64,000 bases of DNA from [Clostridium] symbiosum (GCA_036419695.1 CP143946.1:3218001-3282000), one strand, 5' to 3'; shown: positions 33,679-42,768, counted from the first letter of the stretch. Notes: a model not told the origin generated them from the letters alone. Numbers and translations are program-made.

Positions 33679-33707
33679 GCAGGCAATGTTTTTTTTGCAT
33701 TGCCTGC
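33679..33707 (-). terminator. Hairpin downstream of leuS
   Basis: GCAGGCAATG (33679-33688) pairs with CATTGCCTGC (33698-33707). On the minus strand only GAATTTTG follows, so the U-run is weak, but position fits the end of leuS. Confidence 0.6.
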
Positions 33708-33722
33708 GCTGTTTTATTGCAT

Positions 33723-36134
33723 TTATTTCATTACAATGTTGACAATTCTGCCCGGTACATAGATTTCTTTCACTACATTTCCGGTCAGTTTGTCCTTCAG
33801 GGCCTCTTTGCCTGCCGCAATTGCATCTTCTTTTGACACATCGGCGGGAAGTGTTACGACGGCTCTCGTCTTGCCGTTGATCTGGACGGCGATCTCTTTC
33901 TCATCGTCCTTCATCAGCTCCGGATCGCATTCCGGCCATGTCTCGTGGAATACGCTGTCCGTACCGCCCAGCACCTGCCACAGTTCTTCACCGAGGTGAG
34001 GTGCAAACGGAGCCAGAAGAATTACAAATGTCCTGAGGGTTTCTTTGTCGATACCGCCCTCTTTTTTGGCCAGGTCGATGAGCTTGTTATTGTACTCCAT
34101 GAATCCCGAGATAACGGTGTTCAGGCTGAACTGCTCAAATCTCTGCTCAATGTCAAACACCAGCTTATGGCGGAGCTTGATCATTTCCTTCGTCGCCGTA
34201 ATATCCTTATCCTTATTTTCCATAACAAGGTTGTAGAAACGGTTCAGGAAACGCGATACGCCCTCGATTCCCCTGTCGTCCCACTCGGCATCCAGCTCCG
34301 GCGGTCCCACGAATAATTCATAGAGGCGCAGAGAGTCACAGCCGTAGTCGCGCACCAGATCGTCGGGTGAAACCACGTTGCCCTTGGACTTGCTCATCTT
34401 GATACCGTTCTTGCCGGTGATCATACCCTGGTTAAACAGCTTCTTAAACGGCTCGTCAAAGTCGATGGCCCCGATGTCGCAGAGGAACTTCGTATAGAAA
34501 CGGGAGTAGAGGAGGTGAAGGACTGCATGCTCTACGCCGCCGATATACATATCAACCGGCAGATATTTGTCTGCTTTTTCCCTGGAAACCAGTTCTTCGT
34601 TGTTTTTGCTGTCCACATAGCGGAGGAAATACCAGGAGGAACCTGCCCACTGAGGCATGGTGTTGGTCTCTCTCTTGGCAGGCGCGCCACAGCAGGGGCA
34701 TGTGGTGTTGACCCACTCGTCGATACCTGCAAGAGGTGATTCTCCTGTTCCTGTCGGCTGGTAGCTCTCCACCTTCGGAAGCTCTAACGGGAGCTGATCC
34801 TCCGGTACCGGCACGTTGCCGCAGTTTGGACAGTGGATGATCGGGATTGGCTCTCCCCAGTAACGCTGGCGGGAGAATACCCAGTCACGCAGTTTGTAGT
34901 TGACCGTCTTTTTGCCCAGTCCCCTCTCCTCGATCATGGCAGGAGCTTCCTGTTTGAGCACGGCCGACTCCATGCCGTTCCACTCGCCGGAATTGATCAT
35001 GACTCCGCTTGCCTCGGTATAGGCCTCTGTCATGTGCTCGATTTCTTTGCCGTCCTTAGCGATAACCTGGATAATCGGGATATTGAATTTTTTCGCAAAC
35101 TCAAAGTCACGGTCATCGTGGGCCGGAACGCACATGATGGCTCCGGTACCGTAATCTGCCAGAACATAGTCGGACAGCCAGATCGGGGTCTTTGCACCGT
35201 TTAACGGGTTGATTGCATAGGAGCCGGTAAATACGCCGGTCTTTTCTTTATCCTGGAGACGGTCTACATTGGATTTCATTGAGGCGTCAAAGATGTATTT
35301 CTCCACTGCTTCCCTTGTCTCGTCCGTAGCCAGGCTCTTCGCCAGGCTGTGCTCCGGAGCAAGGACCATAAATGTCGCTCCGTAAAGAGTGTCGGGCCTT
35401 GTTGTATAAACCGTGATCTTCTCGTCTCTTCCGTCCACCTTAAAGTCTACTTCTGCGCCGTAAGATTTGCCGATCCAGTCGGTCTGCATCTTCTTAACCT
35501 TCTCAGGCCAGTCCAGCTTGTCGAGATCATTTAAGAGGCGCTCTGCGTATGCCGTGATTTTGAGCATCCACTGGCGCAGGTTCTTCTTGGTCACAGCGGT
35601 TCCGCAGCGTTCGCAGCAGCCGTTTACCACTTCCTCGTTAGCAAGTCCTGTCTTACAGGACGGGCACCAGTTGATCGGGAATTCCTTCTCATAGGCAAGG
35701 CCTTTTTTGAACATCTGAACAAAAATCCACTGGGTCCATTTATAAAATCCGGGATCCGTGGTATTTACTTCCATATCCCAGTCATAAATTGCCGCAATCT
35801 CACCGATCTGGCGTTTGATATTCTTTACATTCTCCGCAGTGGAGATAGCCGGATGGACGCCCATCTTGATGGCATAGTTCTCTGCCGGAAGGCCGAAAGC
35901 ATCCCAGCCCATCGGATGGATGACATATTTTCCCTTTAATAACTGGTAACGGCTCCACACATCAGAGATGACATAGCCTCTCCAGTGGCCTACATGAAGG
36001 CCGCTTCCCGACGGATATGGGAACATGTCAAGGCAGTAGTATTTCTCCTTCTTTCCGTCATTTACGTTGATCGGGTTCTTTTCCCAGTTTTCACGCCATT
36101 TTTTCTCAATGGCGGTATGATTGTACTGTGACAT
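33723..36134 (-). CDS. leuS: Leucine-tRNA ligase
   Basis: This 803-residue enzyme charges tRNA-Leu. The class I signatures are present: PYPSGSGLHVGHWRGY (HIGH motif region) and GIKMSKSKGN (KMSKS loop). The editing domain lies between, with TTRPDTLYGATFMVLAPEH. ADYGTGAIMCVPAHDDRD also fits, and QYNHTAIEKKWRENW is the usual N-terminus. Length matches bacterial LeuRS. AGGAGG precedes the ATG. A T-box leader at 36261-36600 controls it by sensing uncharged tRNA-Leu. The 5' leader between T-box terminator and ATG carries family C and family B repeats. Confidence 0.98.
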   Translation of the reverse strand: MSQYNHTAIEKKWRENWEKNPINVNDGKKEKYYCLDMFPYPSGSGLHVGHWRGYVISDVWSRYQLLKGKYVIHPMGWDAFGLPAENYAIKMGVHPAISTAENVKNIKRQIGEIAAIYDWDMEVNTTDPGFYKWTQWIFVQMFKKGLAYEKEFPINWCPSCKTGLANEEVVNGCCERCGTAVTKKNLRQWMLKITAYAERLLNDLDKLDWPEKVKKMQTDWIGKSYGAEVDFKVDGRDEKITVYTTRPDTLYGATFMVLAPEHSLAKSLATDETREAVEKYIFDASMKSNVDRLQDKEKTGVFTGSYAINPLNGAKTPIWLSDYVLADYGTGAIMCVPAHDDRDFEFAKKFNIPIIQVIAKDGKEIEHMTEAYTEASGVMINSGEWNGMESAVLKQEAPAMIEERGLGKKTVNYKLRDWVFSRQRYWGEPIPIIHCPNCGNVPVPEDQLPLELPKVESYQPTGTGESPLAGIDEWVNTTCPCCGAPAKRETNTMPQWAGSSWYFLRYVDSKNNEELVSREKADKYLPVDMYIGGVEHAVLHLLYSRFYTKFLCDIGAIDFDEPFKKLFNQGMITGKNGIKMSKSKGNVVSPDDLVRDYGCDSLRLYELFVGPPELDAEWDDRGIEGVSRFLNRFYNLVMENKDKDITATKEMIKLRHKLVFDIEQRFEQFSLNTVISGFMEYNNKLIDLAKKEGGIDKETLRTFVILLAPFAPHLGEELWQVLGGTDSVFHETWPECDPELMKDDEKEIAVQINGKTRAVVTLPADVSKEDAIAAGKEALKDKLTGNVVKEIYVPGRIVNIVMK

Positions 36135-36164
36135 TTCATTTCCTCCTGTTTCAATTTATATGCA

Positions 36165-36219
36165 GCGCATCCTGCCCGGAGGGCTTTTTATATCATAGGA
36201 ACAACTTTCATATGATATA
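36165..36219 (-). repeat. Family B hairpin-plus-CCTCC element in the leuS leader
   Basis: TATATCAT (36189-36196) pairs with ATGATATA (36212-36219); in transcript sense the core CCTCCGGGCAGGATGCGC follows. The 25 nt 36165-36189 match the copy at 23742-23766 exactly. It ends about 30 nt before the leuS ATG. Confidence 0.75.
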
Positions 36220-36256
36220 AACAACGAAAAGCACGCTTCGCGAACTTTTCATTGCC
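36220..36256 (-). repeat. Family C 37 bp repeat in the leuS leader
   Basis: It is identical over 37 bp to 23848-23884 on the opposite strand, so in both leaders it is transcribed in the same sense. It follows the T-box terminator by 4 nt and touches the family B element. Confidence 0.75.
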
Positions 36257-36260
36257 ACCC

Positions 36261-36600
36261 AAAAAAGCCTGCATCTCTACTATCATAGAGACGCAGGGCA
36301 ATATTACACGCTACGCGGTACCACTCTATTTCACACCGGTTATTGCTCCGCAGGTTTCATCGTATCGGCCGGTTCGGCCTTCGCGGTAAACGGTATGCTC
36401 TTTCTGCTCCATATAACGGCTGGATCCCGGCTCTGCCTACACAGGAACTTCCCTGCACCGGACAAATGTCCGTGCATCTTCCCTTCAACAGGCTGCTCCA
36501 AGGCGAGTTCAACTGAAATATTCATATCTGCCTCGCACCTTCCGGCAGCTCTCTGGTATGTCATTCAGCCTACTATTCCTTATCTTTGCATTTATGCTAA
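36261..36600 (-). ncRNA. T-box leader of leuS
   Basis: On the minus strand the T-box core AGAGTGGTACCGCG (36314-36327) is followed by a terminator: GCCTGCATCTCT (36267-36278) with AGAGACGCAGGGC (36287-36299) and six T (36261-36266). Upstream structure fills to about 36600. A likely specifier is CTC (36505-36507, in GAACTC), a Leu codon, fitting the gene. Uncharged tRNA-Leu should stabilise the antiterminator and allow leuS transcription. Confidence 0.93.
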
Positions 36601-36676
36601 ACAATAATTTAACATAATCGCCGGGGGATGTCAACCCGTTTAGGCGGGGTTTTGGCTGGTTTTGGCTGAATAAAAA

Positions 36677-38020
36677 TTAAAAGGGAAGATCAATTTTATA
36701 AATGCAGATATTCGGCCCCTTTCCATTTGGTCTCTTTTTACCGATAATCTCCGCCTTGCCGTTGTTCTTCAGATTGGCAAGATAGTGGTTTGCGGTCCGA
36801 AGCGACACTCCCAGGCGGCTGATCAGCTCCGTGGAGGATATCTCATTGGTACCCTCGGCTCTGAGCGTATTGATAATTTTCATCAGTGTGGCAGAGGAAA
36901 GTTTCACCTGATATGCCACCTCATTGATATACTCCTGGGGGATTCCCACCTTTTCCGACTTTGTATCCTCATGAGCGGAAGACAATTCCGTAAGCCGGTT
37001 ATCTTCATCAAGAAGAAAGCTGGTTGCCGTCTTGTCCCGGCAGCTATGGGCATAACTGCTCGCATTCACCGCGTTGGAACGGGCCTGATAAAAATCCGTC
37101 CCTACTCCGTATCCAATTGAAACCGCCTCACGCTCCACCTTATTGAGGAATTCCGTAAGCGGACAGTCGGTATACCTGTTTGTCAGCCTGGCCAGCTCCT
37201 CCTGCACCGTATAAATCTCAAAATATTCGTTCCCGCTTTTAAGCGTTAGCCTGCCGCATTCCCTCTGCACAAAATCCGACAGGGACTTCTTCAGGGAAAT
37301 CACGTGCTGGGCCTTCTCATAGGTATTTTCCTCCGCATCCAGATGCAGATCGATCCGTATCACGGCCGGACTTCCGCCGCGGGCGCGCTTTAAATCAATC
37401 GCGTGGCAGACATTTCCTATGACATTATTCATCATATTGAGGCTGGGGAAAATATAGCTGCAGGAACAGCCCTTTGCATTCAGGGCATCGGCCACATACA
37501 AAGACGAAGTCAGAACTGACCGGATTCTGCCCTCTTTAAAGAGCATCAGGTATTCATCGGTCATCCTCTGCTCTTCCTGCTCCATATCCTCATATGAATC
37601 TACGCTCTTCTTATCTCTCTCCATATCGTCCACCAGGGAATGCATCCGATCCTCAAGAATCACTTCCCCAAGCGTCCACCTGCTGCCCAGGACGTCAATA
37701 CCAATCTGTTCGATACTCAGGCCTGGATGGAGAAGAAGCTCGCTTAAAATAAGGCGGTATGTATTTTCTATATCAAAATCAAAATAAGATTTGCACATCG
37801 TTTTCGTCCACTCCAGGCGTTCCAGAATGGAATCCGGCCACGAGCCGCTGGTGATTACCCCATCAAAATTCTCATGGATGTCATAGCTGACCTTCTCAAA
37901 CTCATTTGCCTCAGTGTATGGGATATAGGTCAGTTCGACTCCCTTGGGAGGCTCCTTCATCTGTTCTTTACAATAATCGATTAGAGCCGGTTTCAGCAAC
38001 ATTGCAATTTTATAGCACAT
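36677..38020 (-). CDS. Transcriptional regulator, C-terminal HTH, divergent from M20 peptidase operon
   Basis: This 447-residue protein I recognise only in part. The C-terminus (about 365-440, LSSATLMKIINTLRAEGTNEISS split in reading, then LISRLGVSLRTANHYLANLKNNGKAE) is a winged helix. The middle (EREAVSIGYGVGTDFYQARSNA) resembles degenerate nucleotide-cyclase/GTP-cyclohydrolase-III-like domains used as sensors. The N-terminus (1-130) may bind a ligand. No membrane segment. It is divergent from the peptidase/transporter operon, whose promoter carries a palindrome that it could bind. Confidence 0.65.
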   Translation of the reverse strand: MCYKIAMLLKPALIDYCKEQMKEPPKGVELTYIPYTEANEFEKVSYDIHENFDGVITSGSWPDSILERLEWTKTMCKSYFDFDIENTYRLILSELLLHPGLSIEQIGIDVLGSRWTLGEVILEDRMHSLVDDMERDKKSVDSYEDMEQEEQRMTDEYLMLFKEGRIRSVLTSSLYVADALNAKGCSCSYIFPSLNMMNNVIGNVCHAIDLKRARGGSPAVIRIDLHLDAEENTYEKAQHVISLKKSLSDFVQRECGRLTLKSGNEYFEIYTVQEELARLTNRYTDCPLTEFLNKVEREAVSIGYGVGTDFYQARSNAVNASSYAHSCRDKTATSFLLDEDNRLTELSSAHEDTKSEKVGIPQEYINEVAYQVKLSSATLMKIINTLRAEGTNEISSTELISRLGVSLRTANHYLANLKNNGKAEIIGKKRPNGKGPNICIYKIDLPF

Positions 38021-38156
38021 GAATCACTAAACCCCCGAATTCTATTTTTATTTTCACGTTTATCATACAGGCTATGATAGTGAATGTCAAGCAATGCAAC
38101 CGCGGGAATTATGCAATTTGTACAATATTTTTTCTATTTTTTATTTAATATAGACA

Positions 38157-38185
38157 TTGTCAACAGTACCCTGTGTATATATAAT
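38157..38185 (+). promoter_or_regulatory. Promoter of the M20 peptidase/transporter operon
   Basis: TTGTCA (38157-38162, five of six) and TATAAT (38180-38185, perfect) are 17 nt apart, about 95 nt before the peptidase ATG. It is one of the best sigma-A promoters in the window. Confidence 0.7.
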
Positions 38186-38192
38186 CATATAA

Positions 38193-38218
38193 AAAGAACG
38201 TTCTTTATATCGTTCTTT
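38193..38218. promoter_or_regulatory. Palindromic operator candidate at the transcription start
   Basis: AAAGAACGTTCTTT (38193-38206) is a perfect 14 bp palindrome, followed by a third half-site CGTTCTTT (38211-38218). It begins 7 bp after the -10 box, so a bound protein would block transcription. The divergent regulator at 36677-38020 is the obvious candidate. Confidence 0.55.
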
Positions 38219-38285
38219 AAATACTTTACCGCTGGTGTGCATGCCGCTGTATTTAGGGAATATTTAAACTAAGGAGAATTCGTTA

Positions 38286-39725
38286 ATGGGAGTAAAAGAA
38301 AGTATCTGTGAGTTCGTAGAAGAAAAAAAAGACCTGTTCATCGGAGTGAGTGAACAGGTGTGGAAAAACCCGGAGCTGGGTTTTGAGGAATTTAAGTCAT
38401 CCGAAATTATAATCAATGCCCTGATCCGGGAGGGTTTTCAGGTGGAACGCGGTATCGCCGGTATTGGCACGGCGTTTCGGGGCACCTTTGGCCATGGCAG
38501 TCCGGTCATCGGTTTCCTCGGCGAATACGACGCCCTGCCGTCCCTAAGCCAACAGGCCATGACTGCGGTTAAGCAACCTGTGTCAGAGGGCGCCGCCGGG
38601 CACGGATGCGGCCACAATGCCCTGGGAGCAGGTTCTCTCGCCGCGGCGGTTGCTTTTAAAGATTACCTGAAAAAAACAGGGCTTCCGGGCACCGTTGTTT
38701 ATCTCGGCTGTCCTGCTGAGGAATCTGGCTGCGGTAAAGCATTTATGGCAAGAGAAGGCATTTTTGACCCGCTGGATGCCGCTCTCACCTGGCATCCCGA
38801 TTCCTGTACCGGAATCTTTGCCGCCTCTTCCCTGGCCGACTATTGCGTTCTGTTCAAATTTAAAGGAGTCTCCGCCCATGCCGCTTCTTCCCCGCATCTT
38901 GGGCGCAGCGCACTGGATGCCGCAGAACTGATGAATGTGGGCGTCAACTTTTTGCGGGAACATATCATTGATCAGGCCAGAATCCACTATGCATTTCTGG
39001 ATACGGGCGGCTCCGCCCCGAATGTGGTCCAGGACAGCGCGACGCTCTACTATTACATACGCGCACCAAAGAACAGCCAGATTATGGAGATTTATCCCCG
39101 CGTCGTAAAAATCGCACAGGGTGCCGCTATGATGACTGAAACAACACTGACCATCGAGGTTAAGAGCGCTCTTTCGGACTATATTCCCAACCAGATTCTC
39201 TCCTCGGTCATGGGTGAGTGTAACCTGGAACTGGGCGGCATCCAATTCAGCCGGCAGGCCGAGGAATTTGCAGCCGCGATGGCCGATTCCATCAGTGCGG
39301 AGGATAAAGGCACCATTTTCGAACATCTTACCATGTACTGTGACCCCGAAACAGCCGCCTCCTACACAGATCGAGTGCTCTTAGGCAAAGCATTCGGATA
39401 TTATCCCCTCTCCTGCTGCCTGCCCGGCTCCACCGATGTAGGGGATGTATCCTATATCGTCCCGACCGCGCAGATGGTTGCAACGACCGCCATTCTCGGC
39501 ACTCCGGAGCATTCCTGGCAGTTAACCTCCCAGGCCAACAGTCCCATTGCGCATGAAGGACTTCTGTATGCAGGAAAAGTCATGGCATACACGGCCTGCC
39601 GTCTTTTAGAAGAGCCTGAGCTGCTTGAAAAAGCAAAAGCCGAACTGAAAGCTGCGGTTCCCGGAGGTTACGTCTGTCCAATTCCGCCCGAAGTAATGCC
39701 TGAGGCACAGTCACAGCCAAACTAA
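38286..39725 (+). CDS. M20 family metallopeptidase/amidohydrolase (AbgB-like)
   Basis: This 479-residue cytosolic enzyme has the M20 layout: LGEYDALPSLSQQ and GHGCGHNALGAG with metal ligands, YLGCPAEESGCGKAFM with the catalytic Glu, ALTWHPDS, a lid domain with FKFKGVSAHAASSPHLGRSA, and STDVGDVSYIVP plus the C-terminal His (QANSPIAHEG). It resembles p-aminobenzoyl-glutamate hydrolase subunit AbgB and would cleave an N-acyl amino acid or dipeptide. AAGGAG precedes the ATG. Two membrane proteins follow, probably a transporter for its substrate. Confidence 0.9.
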   Translation: MGVKESICEFVEEKKDLFIGVSEQVWKNPELGFEEFKSSEIIINALIREGFQVERGIAGIGTAFRGTFGHGSPVIGFLGEYDALPSLSQQAMTAVKQPVSEGAAGHGCGHNALGAGSLAAAVAFKDYLKKTGLPGTVVYLGCPAEESGCGKAFMAREGIFDPLDAALTWHPDSCTGIFAASSLADYCVLFKFKGVSAHAASSPHLGRSALDAAELMNVGVNFLREHIIDQARIHYAFLDTGGSAPNVVQDSATLYYYIRAPKNSQIMEIYPRVVKIAQGAAMMTETTLTIEVKSALSDYIPNQILSSVMGECNLELGGIQFSRQAEEFAAAMADSISAEDKGTIFEHLTMYCDPETAASYTDRVLLGKAFGYYPLSCCLPGSTDVGDVSYIVPTAQMVATTAILGTPEHSWQLTSQANSPIAHEGLLYAGKVMAYTACRLLEEPELLEKAKAELKAAVPGGYVCPIPPEVMPEAQSQPN

Positions 39726-39783
39726 ACGGCCAATCCAGAAAATAGAGAACATATTTCTTTGAAAACAAAGGAGGAAAAAAATT

Positions 39784-40497
39784 ATGACATATTCTGATGT
39801 ATCGGGCGGCGGCCTGCTTTACACGCTGGTAATCGCCGGTCTGCTTTTCATGATCGGCCTGTGTGTTGTCTTCTATATTAAATCTTACCGAAGGGCCATA
39901 CAGCTTGGCATTTCCCGGGAGAGCATTATAAAGATCCACAAAAATACACTCTTAGTCACCATCGTTCCCTCACTGGCCGTCATCGTCGGGCTTGTTTCAC
40001 TCACCGCCGTAATCGGAATACCATGGTCCTGGTTCCGTTTAAGCGTTGTAGGAGATGTTTCCTATGAACTGATCGCGGCGGAACTGGCAACATCCGCCAT
40101 GGGCTTTACCGATATTACATCGGCGGCCCAGTCGGAGGCATCCACATTCTGCGCCATCATGTTTGTCATGAGTATGGGAATTATCGCAGGCGTCATTATC
40201 AATGCCCTGTTTGGCAAGCAGATTATCACCGGCGTGAGCAGGCTCGGGCAGTCCAAAAGCTCCTTCGGGCAGATTATCAACGGTTCCCTGATGCTGGCCC
40301 TGATGGCGGTTCTGATTCCTTTCCAGATTTTCCAGGGAAAGGTTGCCACAATGGTTCTTATATCCAGCGTCGGTATCTCCTACCTTCTGACCTTGATCGG
40401 TAAAAAAATGGGCTGGTCATGGCTGGGAGACTTCGTCATGGCGTTTACACTGCTTCTCGGAATGGCATCCGCAGTTTTGTGGACTCAACTTTTTTAA
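39784..40497 (+). CDS. DUF5058 family membrane protein
   Basis: This 237-residue protein has about six hydrophobic helices, the first at 10-32 (LLYTLVIAGLLFMIGLCVVF) and the last near the C-terminus. It resembles DUF5058 proteins, which are often found beside M20 peptidases. AAGGAGG precedes the ATG; 58 nt separate it from the peptidase and 15 nt from the next membrane protein. A two-component carrier formed with that neighbour is a plausible inference. Substrate unknown. Confidence 0.75.
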   Translation: MTYSDVSGGGLLYTLVIAGLLFMIGLCVVFYIKSYRRAIQLGISRESIIKIHKNTLLVTIVPSLAVIVGLVSLTAVIGIPWSWFRLSVVGDVSYELIAAELATSAMGFTDITSAAQSEASTFCAIMFVMSMGIIAGVIINALFGKQIITGVSRLGQSKSSFGQIINGSLMLALMAVLIPFQIFQGKVATMVLISSVGISYLLTLIGKKMGWSWLGDFVMAFTLLLGMASAVLWTQLF

Positions 40498-40512
40498 TCG
40501 GAGGATATAAAT

Positions 40513-41244
40513 ATGAATGAAGATAAGAAATATATAGACAGCGTACACCGAATCGGCCGGATTGGTTCTTTGATTGCCGTCGGGTTCATGCTTGGAATTC
40601 CAACGGTCATCTGCATAGTTTACAAGTGTTTCCCCAACCCCGGGACAATTATACAGTCCGGCGCCGGGCTGCTGGCCCTGATGCTCCCGATTGATTTTGC
40701 GGAAATCATCGGTTACGCCCCGATTCTGGGTTCTTCTTCCTACATTACCTTTATCACGGGAAATGTAATGAGCCTGAAACTTCCGGTTGTCATCTCTGCG
40801 CAGCAGATCGCGGGCGTGGAAGCAAACACCCAGGAAGCCGATGCCGTGTCAACAATGGCCGTATCGCTTTCCTCAATCGAGACAACGATGATTATCGCCC
40901 TCGGAGTTGTACTTTTAAAACCCCTGGCTCCGGTTCTCACCCAGCCCGTGTTCAGAACCGCCATCCAGTATATCGTTCCCGCCCTCATCGGCGCCCTGGT
41001 CATCGGTGTGTTTGGCAGAGAATCCTCCGATAAATATATTAAAAACAAATCCCTGGTAGCCATCGCCCCAACATTCCTCTCCGTCCTGGCGCTGCTCTTC
41101 ATCCCGGACATGCAGTCCTATCAGGGTATTGCTATTCTGATATCCATTCCGGTGGCAATAGGATGGGCCTATGTACTCCATAAAAAAGGACTTATTACAA
41201 TGGTCGATGTGAGCGCCAACGGTGTCAGCGGCTCAGCCTGCTAA
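40513..41244 (+). CDS. Membrane protein, partner of the DUF5058 protein
   Basis: This 243-residue protein has five to seven hydrophobic segments (LIAVGFMLGIPTVICIVY at about 20, AIQYIVPALIGALVIGVFG at about 150, IAILISIPVAIGWAYVL near the end). I cannot name the family with certainty. GGAGG precedes the ATG, 15 nt after the DUF5058 gene. Similar size and position suggest the two form one transport complex for the product or substrate of the M20 enzyme. It ends 9 nt before family A copy 6. Confidence 0.65.
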   Translation: MNEDKKYIDSVHRIGRIGSLIAVGFMLGIPTVICIVYKCFPNPGTIIQSGAGLLALMLPIDFAEIIGYAPILGSSSYITFITGNVMSLKLPVVISAQQIAGVEANTQEADAVSTMAVSLSSIETTMIIALGVVLLKPLAPVLTQPVFRTAIQYIVPALIGALVIGVFGRESSDKYIKNKSLVAIAPTFLSVLALLFIPDMQSYQGIAILISIPVAIGWAYVLHKKGLITMVDVSANGVSGSAC

Positions 41245-41253
41245 TTCAGGTTT

Positions 41254-41450
41254 GTGAGTCTTCAGTCCCGTCGACAACCTGTCCGGGGAAGGAAGGAGAA
41301 AAGGAAGCGGGTCCCCGTAGGAATCTTTTCTCCTGGATTCCCCCCTCACCACAACCTGCAAACTGGGACTGAAGACTCATCCACCCCCCTCCCACCACCC
41401 CGTCCGCCGTCTTTCAGAGGCGTCCTCGCATCTCAATTAAATCCTCAAAA
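41254..41450 (-). repeat. Family A repeat, copy 6 (internally deleted)
   Basis: Both inner arms are present, GAGTCTTCAGTCCCG (41256-41270) and CTGGGACTGAAGACTC (41363-41378), but only about 92 bp lie between them instead of roughly 170-190 bp; the apex is missing. The low-coordinate outer arm is gone, while the other end is intact up to AATTGAGGATTT. The stop codon of the transporter gene at 41437 lies inside this terminal sequence. Confidence 0.85.
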
Positions 41451-42768
41451 CCCCCGTAAGAACGGCAACCACCATCACCAACGCATTTGTAATGAACATG
41501 ATTACAGCCCCGTACTTACAGAACTTTTCCGGCTCAACCTCACAAAGCGCACATCCCACATAAGTAGATGAATTCATTGGCGTTACGCCGGTGGCAAGGG
41601 CCAGATTACAGACAAACGGGGCAATAATTGCGATTCCTCCAATCCCAAAGGATGCCCCCACAGAGATAAAAAGCGGATACATCGTATTATAAATCTGATA
41701 AGGTACAAAATAGATGATCGGTACGCAGAGGAACAGGAAAATAATATACATATATCGCATCAAAAATTCCGGAAGAATTCCAGTCATGGCCTGAGCAAGC
41801 GCATTTACCATGGATAGGCGGCTTCCATCAGCCGGAGCGGCGTTGAAAGCCGCAAGATAGAAACAGATTGCAAGCAGCATGATCAGTACATTAAAGAACG
41901 TCAGCCCGGCCTTGTTCCAGATCTCACCGAAGTTATTCGGATAATTTACCATAGCGGTTACGATCGAGGCTGTCAGAAATATCAAATAGCTTGGCAGTTT
42001 GAAGACGGCCAGTGACACAAGCGCTGCAATGAATACGATAAGATTAAACCAAAAGAGTTTTGGCCGGGCATTTTGTTTTTCCTCCTTTACATCTTCTGTT
42101 TTCACTTTCAGCATGGCGGATTCTTCCGGCAGTCCCAGCGTACCGTTCTCCTTTTTATGTCTCCATGCAAAGTATAACCATTGCAAAATAATAGCCGGGA
42201 TAAAGCAAAGTCCCCATGGAATCGATGCCGCGGCCAGCTCGGTCGGATCGCAGCCCGCCATGATCGATGAATTTACCACCCCGATGCCCCAGGGAAGAAA
42301 ACACACGGCGGCCATCGCTGTCTGGCAGATGATAAACGCATATTCCCTTTTGATATTAAACTTTTTAAACATAGGTATCATAATCGGAAAGCAGATCAGA
42401 TACGCAGTGGACATGCTGGCCGTTAAATAAGCAAGAGCACCGATAATTGTAGTCATAATCATAACCACGACAACATTCATGCGCTCTCCGACCAGAGTGA
42501 CGACACCATTGATAATGGTATCAAACATTCCCGACTCCGTCAGCATTGTAAAATAAATCAGGCCAAATAACAGCATCCACCCGGCCGAAGTCATGATCTC
42601 CGAAATCTTTGACAGGATAAATCCGCTGATTTCAAACACATTATACCCAAGCCCAAGTAAACAGAAAACAGGGACTGCAAACATAACAAAGTTCATGGGA
42701 ATTTTTCTCGACAGGATGCCGCCAACAACAAGTGCAAGCAGAATCACCGCCATTATAGTAGGACTCAT
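41437..42768 (-). CDS. CitM-like/ion transporter superfamily carboxylate transporter
   Basis: This 443-residue protein has about ten to twelve membrane helices (start MSPTIMAVILLALVVGGILS). The layout fits the citrate/ion transporter superfamily; GVTPMNSSTYVGCALC near the end resembles its conserved hairpin. Two ATGs are close: 42768 has GAGGAGG 8 nt upstream, 42774 only 2 nt, so 42768 is chosen. It follows the metallo-beta-lactamase-fold gene with 56 nt between. Odd: its last codons (L-R-I-stop) lie in the terminal sequence of family A copy 6, so the repeat has set the C-terminus. Confidence 0.85.
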   Translation of the reverse strand: MSPTIMAVILLALVVGGILSRKIPMNFVMFAVPVFCLLGLGYNVFEISGFILSKISEIMTSAGWMLLFGLIYFTMLTESGMFDTIINGVVTLVGERMNVVVVMIMTTIIGALAYLTASMSTAYLICFPIMIPMFKKFNIKREYAFIICQTAMAAVCFLPWGIGVVNSSIMAGCDPTELAAASIPWGLCFIPAIILQWLYFAWRHKKENGTLGLPEESAMLKVKTEDVKEEKQNARPKLFWFNLIVFIAALVSLAVFKLPSYLIFLTASIVTAMVNYPNNFGEIWNKAGLTFFNVLIMLLAICFYLAAFNAAPADGSRLSMVNALAQAMTGILPEFLMRYMYIIFLFLCVPIIYFVPYQIYNTMYPLFISVGASFGIGGIAIIAPFVCNLALATGVTPMNSSTYVGCALCEVEPEKFCKYGAVIMFITNALVMVVAVLTGVLRI

